In this document: positions 1 to 11,103 of the stretch, piece after piece
How positions within the stretch are numbered: the stretch's first letter is position 1
How the letters are laid out: the number at the start of each line of letters is the position of its first letter
NCBI GenBank assembly: GCA_029747015.1
Contig: JAKOGI010003146.1
Location: 1 to 64,000 of the forward strand
Direction: 5' to 3'
From: Carnegiea gigantea
Taxonomy: Eukaryota; Streptophyta; Magnoliopsida; Caryophyllales; Cactaceae
Length of the DNA: 64,000 bases
Program-made: the position numbers and the translations under genes
Notes under the pieces: generated by a model
What the model was told of the DNA's origin: nothing
Seen by the model: the letters and a program-made list of their open reading frames with translations, nothing else
Databases searched by the model: none

Positions 1-142
1 ATATATATATATATATGTATCTACGTTATCTATATATGTGTATCTGTAGATACATATGTGTGTGCATAAATACATACATGCATATGTGCCGGTGTGTGTG
101 TGCGCAGGCATTTGCTCCCGTGTCTTTGTGTATTTGTGTTTG

Positions 143-210
<68 letters not shown>
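1..210. repeat. TA and TG/CA microsatellite
   Basis: Alternating TA runs (1-16 and about 150-210) with TG-rich sequence between them. Short open frames here only translate the dinucleotide repeat (Y-I and H-T runs) and are not genes. Confidence 0.95.
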
Positions 211-214
<4 letters not shown>

Positions 215-504
215 CTACTGACATGGTTGCCCCATACTCATGCAAAGACACAGACATACACGCACGCGTGGAGATATTTATGCAACTTTTATTTAGCCAA
301 TTCGTTATATTGAAAAACTATTATGTTAAGGGGAAAAACTAAACAAAAATAAAAATAAGGGTATAACATTGGGATTGGGTGGACGGGTTTGGGTCGAGTT
401 TTACCCAAATGTTTTCCGGTTTTCTGAGTTCGGTTTATTTTGCGCTCAGGTCAAAAAAATCATGTCCAAAACTTAAAATTTTGGGTCGGGTTTGGCCGGA
501 TAAG
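211..504. other. Gene-free spacer, degenerate repeat
   Basis: No coding signal. The stretch at about 370-500 has a GGGTT/GGTCGGG-rich character like degenerate plant interspersed repeats, but I cannot assign it to a family. Confidence 0.4.
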
Positions 505-760
505 TTTTGCCATGTGTGTGTTTGTGTATATGTATTATATACATATATATGTACATGGGTGTGTGTATATATATATATATACACACATACATACATATAT
601 TTATTTGTATATACATATATATATATATATATGTATATATGTATATGTATATACATATATATATATATATATATGTGTATATGTATATATGTATATGCCT
701 ATACATATATATATATATAATATATATATATATATATGTATATATATACATATATATATA

Positions 761-806
<46 letters not shown>
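505..806. repeat. TA/TG microsatellite abutting left inverted-repeat arm
   Basis: About 300 bp of TA, TG and CA dinucleotide repeat with self-complementary TA blocks. It ends where the left arm of the inverted repeat begins. A matching TA tract lies outside the right arm (22701-23030). Confidence 0.95.
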
Positions 807-809
<3 letters not shown>

Positions 810-2053
810 TTCAAATGTGAACCCTTCTTAAGGTGTAAACTCTCTAATTGGTACGCACTTTTAATCATAGTCGTTAGATCGCTGATTAACGGCTGAGATG
901 AGAGGCGTGTCTATTAAAAAAAAAAAAAAATCCCGGAGGCCTCCTCAACAGATGGACATATTTCAATTCTCCGCCCTGGTGCGCTCAAGTCGATTCACAT
1001 TTCTCTCGTCTCCTTGCTCTCACCGGCATATCTCCTCCTACCTCTTATCTCGCTGGCGACGACTGCTAATATAGAAAATCTAGAAATTCTTGTTGCTGCT
1101 CACCAAGATCTAAAAGTTCGTCATCTCCCCTCATCGCTACAACGAACCACTGCTCCGCCGAACCCCGACCTGCGTGAAGCCCATATTTCTCTCCCAACTA
1201 TTGTCTGCTAAATGCTACTAATCAGTACTATAATTCTAGAGTTCGAATCCCACTCCCATCTTCAACTGAAAACTGTAATTGGTACTTTCTTTTTCTACCT
1301 ATTTTATGCTTCAAATTTATTATATGAAATGGCATAATTTGATATATTTTTTCTTCTAAGTTTTGAGAATTGTGAGGTATATCTATATTTTTTGAACTGA
1401 AATTAGCAATTTATAGGAATGCCAGAGGAGTTTTCCAGAAAAGTGTGAACTTGTGGTCATGAAATTATGGCTTGCGATATAGTGCGGTAAAACACTAACT
1501 TGAGATATCTAGGAAATTACCAAAAAAATGTGAACTGGATAGGATGATTGTAATATGTACTTGAGATGTTCCTCTTTGAAGCCTTCAAATTTTTTCCATT
1601 TTGGTCATGCTTCTAGTTATTAAGGCTGTTTGGAACATTGGAGGTTTGCAAAGTGGGTGCGAAACAACTTCAGTGCCCCATTCTAGTTATTAAGGCTGTT
1701 TGGCACTCAAGTGTTATTCACTTAGGATATGCTTTGCTATTTCGGATAAACGACTTGTAGGAGCCATAAGCGCTCTCCAGTGACTTGTACTACTAGCATT
1801 GTACAAATTGTGTATTCTTCCAATTTGTTAATGCCTACAATAACATTGTACCCATTTGGATCATTTCTGCTTGGAATGTCAAATTTCGCGTGGCTAATTG
1901 GTTAGTGAAATTGAGATCCCCCTCATGTTTCTCAAATGTTTAGTAATCATACATGAGTCCTTGGTAACTAGGTTGGATGATTCCTAGGGAGGTAAGGCCA
2001 TTGATTGGACAAAGAAGAAAATACTATCTTTGGGTAATTTATGTTCTATTATT

Positions 2054-2124
2054 AGCCTGTTAGCTCAAAGATAGAGTACCGTGTGATGCTGCACGGAGAT
2101 GTGGGTTCAAATCCCACATAGGCT
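2054..2124 (+). other. tRNA-like sequence (pseudogene or SINE head)
   Basis: The 71 nt fold as a cloverleaf. The acceptor is 7 bp (AGCCTGT with ATAGGCT, one G-U), the D arm is GCTC/GAGT, the anticodon stem is CCGTG/CACGG and the T arm is GTGGG/CCCAC around TTCAAAT. Box A-like TAGCTCAAAGATAGAG and box B-like GGTTCAAATCC are present. The anticodon loop has 8 nt, so a working tRNA is unlikely. Related copies lie at 2629-2681, 2744-2815 and, on the minus strand, 21601-21672. Confidence 0.55.
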
Positions 2125-2567
2125 GGTTATAATAGGTGCATAATTAACTAGTACTACAAGCCCATCAGAGATAAGTGGTCTCCGGCTAATCGAGACTTAG
2201 GTTCTTTCCAACTCCACCTACCCCAAAAAAGAGGAAAAATTCCGATTAGGGTAGGACCAGCTTGGTAGTTGCATGATCAAGATGGCATTGTAGGATGACA
2301 CCTAAATAGTACGTGAACTTTCAATTGGCTTGGCAACAACATGATTGGGATGCAAAGTGATTCTAATTAGAGCATATTTGTTATGGTATTGTCATAGTTT
2401 GCAGTTGGTATAATAGCATAGTGCCATGAACATTTGGGATGATTTCGGATATCCTGGCAATATCTTTGTAATTTAGGGCATGGTCATCATATTACTTGTG
2501 TTTTCTATATATCTCTTGGTGCTTCTTTGGAGCATCAAATTGACAATTTAAATGGATTAATGTTGCA

Positions 2568-2795
2568 TCGGAATTTGTTTTGGATCATTAGGAAAAATGG
2601 TACATTCAATTTCTTCACCTATTATATTAGCCTATTAGCTCAAAGGGAAGAGCATTTATGCAATTGCACAAGGGGTGTAGGATCGGAATTTGTTTTGGAT
2701 CATTAGGAAAAATGGTACATTCAATTTCTTCACCTATTATATTAGGCTATTAGCTCAAAGAGAAGAGCATTTATGCAATTGCACAAGGGGTGTAG
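2568..2795 (+). repeat. 114-bp tandem duplication carrying tRNA-like copies
   Basis: Units 2568-2681 and 2682-2795 are nearly identical (period 114). Each holds a tRNA-like head starting TTAGCCTATTAGCTC or TTAGGCTATTAGCTC. The first tRNA-like copy is truncated at the unit border (2681). The second continues through a box B-like GGTTTGATTCC to about 2815. Confidence 0.85.
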
Positions 2796-3628
2796 GTTTG
2801 ATTCCTACATAGGTTTGTTGTGGACATCGTATATTGTTGCATATATCAACATTCACTCGTTCCCCCGACCCTGAACCACGCGGAGACAAGCTGGAGCACA
2901 GTATGAACTCACTTATGCATGCTGCAACTAGCGGCCAATTGTACAAGAGTATCAAACTCAAAGAAAGAGGTAGTCAATTACAACAATTTGTGACTCTGAG
3001 GTACCTTCATTCTCTAGAAATAATTATTAGGGGTCAATGTCTTTAAAATATATTCCAAAGTGCCTACTATTTTAGGTAAACTATTAATAGGGGACAATAT
3101 TTTTTGAAATAGTTATTGGCCGAAGTTTTTCTTTACAACTTAGTCCCTGAACTTTTTAGAATTTGCAGAATAGTCCCTAGAATAGGAAAAACGTGTAAAT
3201 AAGCTATTTTTAGGGGTTTTTTCAGGAAATATGCTTGTTTTAACTGATTTAACTTCTTATAATGACTTTACTAGTACTAGTTATCACAATCTATTACTTA
3301 TATCTTATATATTATAAATTCTGTAGTTATATGCCCACCATGCTTAGCAAAAATAATTAAAAATTAATTATAGAGTTTCGACCGTTACCTGAACTTAGTC
3401 GGCGCTGGGCTCCGGCGTTCCTCTAGCTTCCGGTTTACAGAGATTGCTAATCTCAACCTCACCTTCCTTAGATCAGGAATAGCACAGATTTGTTTCGTTT
3501 CCTACCTCAAACCGTAATCACTAATCAAGTTTTTAATCTTTTTCAAGGATAGTGAAACTTTAATCAAAAACTTATAATATTTAAGACATAAGGTTCAATT
3601 GGATAACGTTCCCTACTGGAAAACTTCT

Positions 3629-3634
3629 TTTATT
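3629..3634 (-). terminator. Viral poly(A) signal AATAAA (copy A)
   Basis: AATAAA on the minus strand, about 160 nt downstream of the TATA box. Caulimovirids place their poly(A) signal in the leader a short distance after the cap site and bypass it on the first passage, so the spacing fits. Confidence 0.6.
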
Positions 3635-3790
3635 AAAAGCTTGAAAGTGGTTATATTACAATGGAATGCTTTGAAGAGAAACTTAAGTTAAGATCATTAC
3701 AGATGCTTGCTCATGGAGAAATGGAGAATCCCAACTTCTCTCTTGCTCAAGAATGCTCAAATGACCGTGTCCCTTCTCAACTTTCGACCT

Positions 3791-3802
3791 CTCTATTTAT
3801 AG
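3791..3802 (-). promoter_or_regulatory. Pararetroviral TATA box (copy A)
   Basis: The minus strand reads CTATAAATAGAG in the gene-free stretch after the last viral gene. This is where caulimovirids carry the pregenomic RNA promoter. AATAAA follows about 160 nt downstream. Whether it is still active cannot be seen. Confidence 0.6.
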
Positions 3803-4093
3803 AGGGGATGGGGGTACATCGGATGCCCTAAGGGCTACAGTACATAAAGATTTTTCACATGGCTACAGTTGTCTACTGACTGCTACAGTACATACTTTAT
3901 TTTATAAACTAGACATTTGTCCAAATAGTACAATACTGGGGCAGCCTTTCCAGATCTTTTGATGATGACAAGACTAGCCATCATTATTGAGATTTTGCAT
4001 GCCCTCATCTCCAATTATATCTTCCACACCATCATTATCTGAATAATTATCAAAATCTTCATTAATTTGGTTAAGATGCTCTGGATCATATTC

Positions 4094-4860
4094 TTAAAAT
4101 AACTCAAAGAGATATTTCTTCCCGTTTTCTGATAAAATTTTTTCAGCTCCAACATCAAAGAGATAATCAAAAATATCTTCTGATTCTGCTCCATCCACTT
4201 TCATGTAATCTTTGAACTCGCTATTATAGGCGAAAGTAGTGTTTCCATAATTCATTAACGTTTTTCCTTTTTCAATCAATGCCCAACATTGATGGTAAAT
4301 GTTGAAAAATCTAATAACCCTTGCTAATGCAGGATCAGTAACTATATGTACCGGATCTCCATGAATCCAATTTTGTCGTTGATCATTGGGATCATCGCAA
4401 TCAACAATTTGGACAAGATAATGGGTCGGTTTGGCTTTTTCATTTTCATATTCAATCAGGGCGCTATAAACCTCCAAAGTTAGGTATCTGCGAACTGAAA
4501 TTTTTGTTGGCCCCTCAGGAGAATTGAGAATCAAATGGAACCTTTTGAACATATATTGCTGGAACTTAGTTAAGGTTGAGAAAAATGGGAAATTAGGATC
4601 TGGGACTTCTGATAAGTAAAGAACTATCTCATATTTCCAAGTTTTGAAGACAGGATCACGGGAAGATAATGAATTGGCTGGGAAATAAATGTCACCGACT
4701 CCAGATCTATCGTGAAAATAGATTATTGTACCCCATGACTCCCAAATATCATAGGAATAATGATGATAAAAGTCGACGTAGGCTGCATACTATTCCTTGA
4801 ACCATTTTTCTTAGATATGAGAACTTATTTTTTCTTGGATATCATAAGGACACCGAAGGT
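4094..4860 (-). pseudogene. Transactivator/viroplasmin-like region (copy A)
   Basis: The last coding region before the viral promoter. A 152-codon open frame (4552-4094) is preceded by about 300 bp of broken coding-like sequence. No motif clearly names it. The assignment rests on position: caulimovirids carry a transactivator/viroplasmin gene after RT/RNase H and before the pregenomic promoter. It could instead be a genus-specific downstream ORF. Confidence 0.4.
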
Positions 4861-4995
4861 AGCTAATTTGTAATTCTAGAAGGGAAAATCTTTAGGTTAT
4901 TAGGTAGGTAGTAGAAAGTAGTCCAAAGCGTGATCTACATTTTGTATGGAATTCCAGGTTATTAATAAGGACTTTACTAGAAGGCGTGACCCGTT

Positions 4996-6423
4996 CTAGT
5001 AGAAGTGGCATTTAGGATTTCCTCCTTTTCTGACAGGAGGTCGGCTTTGATGATCACCATTGGCGAGTTCGCGAGTTAGTTGCCAACGCAAGAGTCGCCC
5101 TTGTGCTTGCATATTTGATAAATTCTTTTTCACAAAGCCAAGTATTTCTTTGCAATCAGTTCGAATGAGAAAAGGTTTAGGGGCTAAGAAGATTAAGAAT
5201 TTTTCAATTTCCCTTATGACGGTAAGGATTTCTTTTTCCATTGTAGGATAGTTGCATTCTGCCTCATTAAAGCTTCCACTGCAGTATTTGCAAAGTTTTT
5301 CTCCTTATTTGATTTTGAGTACCGCACTCCAGTGTTCATTGCTGGCATCTGTCTCAAGAATTAAGTTATCTTCTTCATTAGGCAAATTAAGAAAAGGAAG
5401 ATTTTTACACATTTTTTTGAGGTTCTGGACAATTTTCGAGTCATTAGTGGTCCATGTCCAGCTAACATCTTTCTTGAGTTTTTGCTGCAATGGTTTTCTT
5501 AGTTTAGCCAAATCTTTAATGAAATCAGAAGCATATGTAAGACACCCAAGGAACCTTTCTAATTGTTTCCTATCTTCGATTTTTTCAGAAAAGTTTTCTA
5601 GTTTTTCCAAAATATATTTTTGTAGAATAATTTGTCCAACTTTTATCTCCGGACCTAAAAACTCAATTTCTTATTCAGTATAAATACACTTGTTGTTTCC
5701 AAGTATAATACCATGATCAACGCATCTTTGGGTGACAACCAAGACATCGTCGTTGTGCTGCTCTATGATTTTGGAAAAGATAAGAACATCATCAATGTAG
5801 ACTAAATAACAATGACTAAGGTTCTTGAAGATGTTATCCATTCTTCTCTGGAATATTTGAGGTGCATTTTAAGGACCAAACAGCATTACTATCCATTCAT
5901 AATGTCCTTCTGGGGCACTAAATGCAGTTAAAGGAATACTTTTCTCATCCATTTTTATCTGTCAATACCCACTTTTGCAATCCATTTTCGAAAACCAAAA
6001 AGCTCCTTGAATTCTGTTAAAAAGGACTGTTTTATTAGGAATATAATAACCATCAAAGACAGTATTATCATTAAGCTTTTTGTAATTAATTACCATTCTA
6101 GCGTTTTCTCTTTTTTCCTCAGCATGATTTCTTACCATGAAAGCGGGACTGGTGTGAGGACTCTTACTATTTCTGATTAATCCTTTGTCAAGAAGTTCTT
6201 TGATTTGTTTATTAAACTCTTGAATGTCCTGATGGGTATACACCATTTGTTTGACTCGGATGATGGTATTGGGATTTAATAAGGTGATTTTAGTAAATAT
6301 TTTCTCTTTATCCCAAAATTTCAGAGGATTATCATAATAGAGTTCTTTGCATAATTTTTCTTGTTGTTCAATAATCTGCTCTTTAACAGATAATTCGAGT
6401 AATGAGATTGTTAATGCTACTTC
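4996..6423 (-). pseudogene. Reverse transcriptase-RNase H (copy A)
   Basis: Read on the minus strand, the RT palm begins near 6246. The catalytic YIDD is encoded at 5799-5788. RNase H follows, with a TDASN-type first catalytic Asp in the 5610-5305 frame and an MEKE segment in the 5241-4996 frame. Frames are interrupted between 5962 and 5640 and near 5300-5241. The RT would copy pregenomic RNA into DNA in virus-like particles and RNase H would remove the template. Copy A is inactive as it stands. Catalytic residues survive although the frame does not. Confidence 0.85.
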
Positions 6424-7059
6424 TCATTGTGCTGGCATTACCTTCTCACAATGCTGGCTGCGTGTAAATTCAATTTTCTGATGAGTGTAAGCCTTACTTA
6501 ATTTTTCAATAGGAACTGAGTGGCCATTAATTGTAAATATTATTTGATTTATGGTCTGGGTACATGGAGAATATAATCTTTGAAAATTATTCCCAATAAT
6601 CATATCAGGAGAGGGTTGATCAGTAACCCATAGAATTGGTATAATATATTGAATTCCTCCTAATTCTATGGATAACCTTTCTATGGTTTCATTGTGGCTC
6701 ATAACACTATTATCAGCTATTCTTACTTGTAAAGGATTTTTAACTCTTTTCCACATAAATTCAGAAAATAATGTTATTTTTTCAAAGCATACAGAATAAC
6801 CACTATCCATGTAGGCACACAGTTCATATTTATTATATCCCTCTAAATATACCTTTATTGGGATATAGATGCTATTAGAATTTGTATTGGTAGCTTCATA
6901 GGATATTTCCATGGTCATATTTTTGACTAATTCATCTTCATAAATTGGTTCACTAATAGTTCTAGTTTTGTATCCAATGATCTTTCTTTCCAGACTTATT
7001 AATCGATCTAAATTGGGTCTTGCAGCTTCAAAACTCATTCTACTCATTTCACTGGTCAT
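6424..7059 (-). pseudogene. Aspartic protease region (copy A)
   Basis: A 211-codon open frame upstream of RT. It holds a retroviral-type aspartic protease pattern: a D-S-G core (residues about 82-84, followed by Y rather than the usual A/T), then a hydrophobic strand ending IIGNNF about 95 residues later, which is the typical C-terminal turn of caulimovirid proteases. The enzyme would cut the viral polyprotein. The frame is open but separated from RT by stops. Confidence 0.75.
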
Positions 7060-7149
7060 GCTAATTGTATCATCTTCCTTAAGCTCTTCTTTAATGGATG
7101 AAGATCCTTCTCCCTAATCTGACCTTGTGCTCATACTTCTTAATAATTG

Positions 7150-7800
7150 GGGTTTAATGGTGATTTTTCCTTCCTCATCAATTTTTATTACATTTTTCTT
7201 ATTAATTTTTGTAGGGTTGGCAAAACTAGATATCCATGAACGATCGATTTTTATATCTTGAGGGTTAGACTTAATTCTCTGAATTTTCTGCATCGGGTAG
7301 GACTTTCAAATTTTTCTGCCTCTATCATTGTTATCTTAGTCTTAGGGTCTACTGTATTATCTAACTTGTAGATAATTTTTTAAAATATCCTCAATGGATA
7401 TCCTCCTCTTTTTATATCCATCCCAACTATTTTGATTTTAAGGGATAAGAAGTTTTTAGCAAATTCATCCTTTAGACTCATATAATATCCTGATCGGCAG
7501 TTGAAACCTACTGACCCATTACATAAATTGGTTTTTATCCCTGTGATTGTCTGACTATTAAATTTGGTATGTCTAATATCACAGAGTAAAGCATGAAGAT
7601 CAATAACTTTACCATAATATTGTAATGGATTGATTTGAATTTGGACACTTTCGACATGGATGTATATATATTTTCTATCTTTGTTGTGGTTAAGGATATT
7701 CTCTCAATTAATAAGATTAACTTCCCCAATGTCATACTCACAATCCTTTATCTCAAGATCTCCTTCCATCATTTCACACACGTATTTGCTTTTTAATTCA
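7150..7800 (-). pseudogene. Movement protein-like region (copy A, 30K-type, tentative)
   Basis: Lies between the coat zinc knuckle and the protease. Fragments in at least two frames give a beta-strand-rich pattern with conserved hydrophobics, D-I-R, and G-F-N/GY segments, as in 30K-superfamily movement proteins that widen plasmodesmata. The frame used at 7741-7535 is not the coding frame across the conserved part. Several stops and shifts are present. The assignment rests on strand pattern and gene order, not on one diagnostic motif. Confidence 0.45.
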
Positions 7801-8101
7801 GAAATGCATTTTTTATAGGTCATGTCCTTTTAGATTATGGGAAGAACCCAATCTCCCTTGACTTCTTCATGATCATTGTCTACCACAAACTCTTCTACTT
7901 GAAGATCACCAAGGTTAACCGAGCTACTTTCCATCATGTGGCTAGTTTCTTGTAATCACTTTCTTCATATTCATTGTCCTCTATGATTTCAACGATTCCG
8001 TTATTATTGCCTAGGGCTAGGTCTAATACCTCATCTTCACTAAGCTCAACATAATCCAAGCTTCCTAATGTTTCAATAATCTCATTATTCTTTCTGTTTT
8101 T

Positions 8102-9096
8102 GCATTCGTTAGCATGATGTCCTACTTCTCTGCATGCCCAACATTTACAATTCGCTTTTCCTGCCGGGCAATAAGCAGCTTTCCTAAAAAATCTACGCTT
8201 TTTAGGACTTGGTTTGTTATAATATTTTCTTCTATATTTTTCGCCTCTTTGCTTGTTAAAGCTCTTTTTCTTATAGATTTTTCTTTTTCTTTTTTTCTCA
8301 GATTCTTTCCCCCATTAGTGAGGTGAATCCCAGCAAGTTAAAAACTGCTTCTGAATCTTCTTTTACTTTTGAAGATCAAGACATTGTTCATTGAGGCATT
8401 TTCATAAAAAGAAAATTCTTAAACCAAGGGTATCAACAACATCTGTTCGTTCAAACCATGCCATGTTTTTTTCATTAATTATAGAATTTATAAGATATGG
8501 CAACTTGTCATAGAACATGCCAAGATTTGTTTCATTATGCCCAATTTTGTAATAATATTGACTGAATTCTGCAATATAATTTTCTAGGTACCTCATATCC
8601 CATAATTCTATGTTGTTAATTTTTCTTTGCCATTCTCGTGCTTTTTCTTCAGGATCAATTTTAGCTCCGATGAATTCAGTTTCAATTTCTTTGCACAGAC
8701 TTCTAAACATAGCAGCTGGTGCTTCCATCATTCTTAATGTATTTTTACTATCTTCATGTAATGAATCATACCTGTCAGCTACAGTGTCAGAGAAACTATG
8801 TTCAATATAATTTAGAAAATTTGCTGCAGTCCATGTAGTATTTAGGTTTAAGACACTATTCATTCCTCTTTTCAAATGCTCAAATATTTCTTCTCTATTA
8901 CGGGCTCTATCAATGTTTAAGATATAACCAGTTTGACTAATTGGGGTAAGGCCAATTTCTTCATAGGTCGTGGTTTTTCTTGGGACAAACCCGAAGAAAA
9001 AATTGTTTGTACGTCCTGCAGGAACATATCTAGGTCTTAAGAAATGAGTGTTTCTTCTGGATGGTTCACCAAATTCTTCCGGTTTAGGAACGACAT
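8102..9096 (-). pseudogene. Coat protein with CCHC knuckle (copy A), 3' part
   Basis: The open frame from 9096 down to 8402 is the capsid part. A zinc knuckle at 8149-8102 has the caulimovirid signature C-K-C-W-x2-C followed by GHHANEC. Lys- and Arg-rich sequence lies between. The frame breaks between 8402 and about 8330. The start codon of the longest reading frame (9172) lies in the copia LTR and is not the viral start. The true upstream part is at 20263-20957, beyond the insertion. Confidence 0.85.
9092..9096. repeat. Copia target-site duplication, left copy
   Basis: GACAT directly before LTR start TGTTGAA. The same GACAT follows the other LTR at 20258-20262. Both lie in the pararetroviral coat gene. 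Confidence 0.9.
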
Positions 9097-10694
9097 TGTT
9101 GAATTCCAAGAGTACACAACCACAAGAGGGGGGGTGAATTGTGGTGGCCGGTTTTCGCCAAATAACTGACAAACAGCCGTAGCACTTGATTGTAGAGACT
9201 ATTCGTAAATCACAAACAACCTTAAGCCTTGTTTGTAGCGGTTGTTCCCAATTGATTCAGTAGCGAAATTCAAAGTAATAAATGCGGAAATAAAGCACAC
9301 ACAATTTTTACGTGGAAAACACCTCTAGCCCAACTGAGGTGTGAAAAACCACGACCTACCTCGTGTAGGATTTAACCACTTCACTAACGGGCTGAACACG
9401 TTACAAAAGTAACACTCCTTGTTACAACTTGTAACCCACGTAACCTTCTTCCTAAGACAGGTTACACCACGTCCAATCTCACTAGATTGGACACGTCCAA
9501 AGTCCACACGACTAAGGACACACTCACTCACTTTCTGATCTGAGAACAGGAGTACAAAACACCTTACTGGGGTGCTTTTGACTTAAGCAGATGTAAGGTA
9601 CAATGAAGTCCTAGTATGCCAATAGTTTTGAAAGCTCAATTTTTGCACAATCTTATCACGGTTTTTTCTTTTGAAATGTAGCTTTAGAAAGCTCTCAATG
9701 CTCTGTGAAAAACCGATTTTTTCCTTGTGTATCTCTGCCGAAAGGAGTGAAAAGATTTTCTTATTTAAGCAAGCAAACCCAACGGCTAACTCCTTCAAAA
9801 AGGATAGAAAAATCTTCTGATTTTAGCAGCTTAGGAGATTTCTTCAGATTTCCAACGGTTAGGAACAAAGAAGATAAGATTCTCCTAAAATATAGGGATT
9901 TGATACTCACGGGATAAAAACTGATTTAGCCACTTAATATAGCCGTGTAATTTAGCCCAAAAAAAAAGGATAAAAATCTTGGTTTCAAAATTTGAATCAA
10001 TCATGGCCTAAAAATAAGGAATAAAGATTTTTCGGATTTTGAAAAAAAAATCTCTAGCAAAAATAGTTTTGCAATCTGCTAAATAAATAATAAATAATAA
10101 TCTAATCAGCCTAGGATTTCATAAAAAGATTCTTAGAGCAGCCAGCCAACCAAAAGAAATTTTCAGGTAAAACGGATGTGGCCGCTGCAGTTTCAGGAAC
10201 ACCCTAGGCACCCTGTTTGCAGGGTTGTTTGGAAATGGTGTTCTGAAGCAAATGTCGAAAACCGTTTTAAGAAGTGTTAAATTGAGACTTTCAAGATTGG
10301 CATATTAACAAGAGTCTAAAAGATAAAAACTAAACCAAACCAAGACTTCTTGTTGTAAGAATCAGTCATCTTGTCAAGAATGGATGTGCAACTCCAAACA
10401 CCTTGGTCACCTTGATTACTCGGGTGATCTTGTATCGCTGAATGTAGGAACTTAGTCTTTAAGACTTAGTCAGCTGTTGTCGAGATTTGTTGTGTGCTGA
10501 TCTTTGTGTCACTGAAGCTTGGAACCTGTTCTTAAAACTTGTTCTCAACATTTAGTAGACAGAACAGGTAAGTAGGATCAATACAAACAACTGTGTAGGA
10601 CCTGTTTGGAGAGCTTGTTTGGAACAACATTACTCAAGCAAGTATGCTACACTTGGATTTGTTATCATCAAAACTTTATACAGTTAGTTCAACA
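9097..10694 (-). repeat. Copia 3' LTR
   Basis: 1598 bp with TGTTGAA...TTCAACA ends. It is highly similar to the other LTR (18663-20257). Differences cluster in the first 200 bp on the plus strand; long stretches afterwards are almost identical, which implies a fairly recent insertion. Confidence 0.95.
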
Positions 10695-10708
10695 ATTTCC
10701 CCCTTTTT
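10695..10708 (-). promoter_or_regulatory. Copia polypurine tract
   Basis: The minus strand reads AAAAAGGGGGAAAT immediately upstream of the 3' LTR, the expected site of plus-strand priming. Confidence 0.85.
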
Positions 10709-11103
10709 GATGATGACAAACCAAGTGACCATATTGACAAGAAAAAGATTTTATTTTCGTAAGTGCCTTTGTAAGTGACTGCGACTTGAGTGCTGATATA
10801 TATCCACACAGGTGCTAGGTCAGTCAAGTCAAAAAACATATATAAGTATAAAGACTCATGACTCAACCGTTCAACTCAACCTAGGTCAATGGCCCACTTA
10901 TCTTCCCCCTTTTGGCATCATTAAAAAGGCACAAACAACAGTCAGAACATGGTGTGTGCAAGGGAATCACATAAGACATAGCAAGAGATAAGCAAGATAT
11001 AACAGAACCAGATATGTCATTGAAAGTCCGGAAAGGAAACACAGAAAGAGACGGGGAAGAGAACTCTAGGAAACATCTGATGAGAACAGGTTACAAGGGT
11101 TGA
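10709..11103. other. Copia untranslated 3' region
   Basis: Between the third ORF and the polypurine tract. No coding signal is visible. Confidence 0.7.

Larger units (their letters stand above)
807..3260. repeat. Left arm of a diverged large inverted repeat
   Basis: Several blocks recur as reverse complement, in mirrored order, at 21150-22700. They are 817-900 with about 22608-22690; 1448-1487 with 21793-21834; the tRNA-like segments 2054-2124 and 2744-2815 with 21601-21672; and 3028-3110 with about 21227-21310. Sequence between blocks is diverged or unmatched. There is no convincing ORF in the arm; the 65-codon frame at 1014-1211 has no recognisable domain. The arm may be the end of a large degenerate DNA transposon or a duplicated locus. 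The class is not recognised. Confidence 0.6.

Noticed and set aside
30..896. Several open frames of 70-130 codons in both directions
   Set aside because: They translate TA/TG microsatellites (Y-I, H-T, C-V runs) and overlap on both strands.
2054..2124. Functional tRNA gene
   Set aside because: The anticodon loop has 8 nt. The relative at 21601-21672 lacks T33. I kept them as tRNA-like only.
5252..5683. A 143-codon plus-strand frame
   Set aside because: Antisense of the viral RT/RNase H region, which carries the recognisable motifs on the minus strand.
9097..9172. Start of the viral coat frame at 9172
   Set aside because: These codons lie in the copia LTR; the fusion is accidental and the real upstream coat sequence is at 20263-20957.
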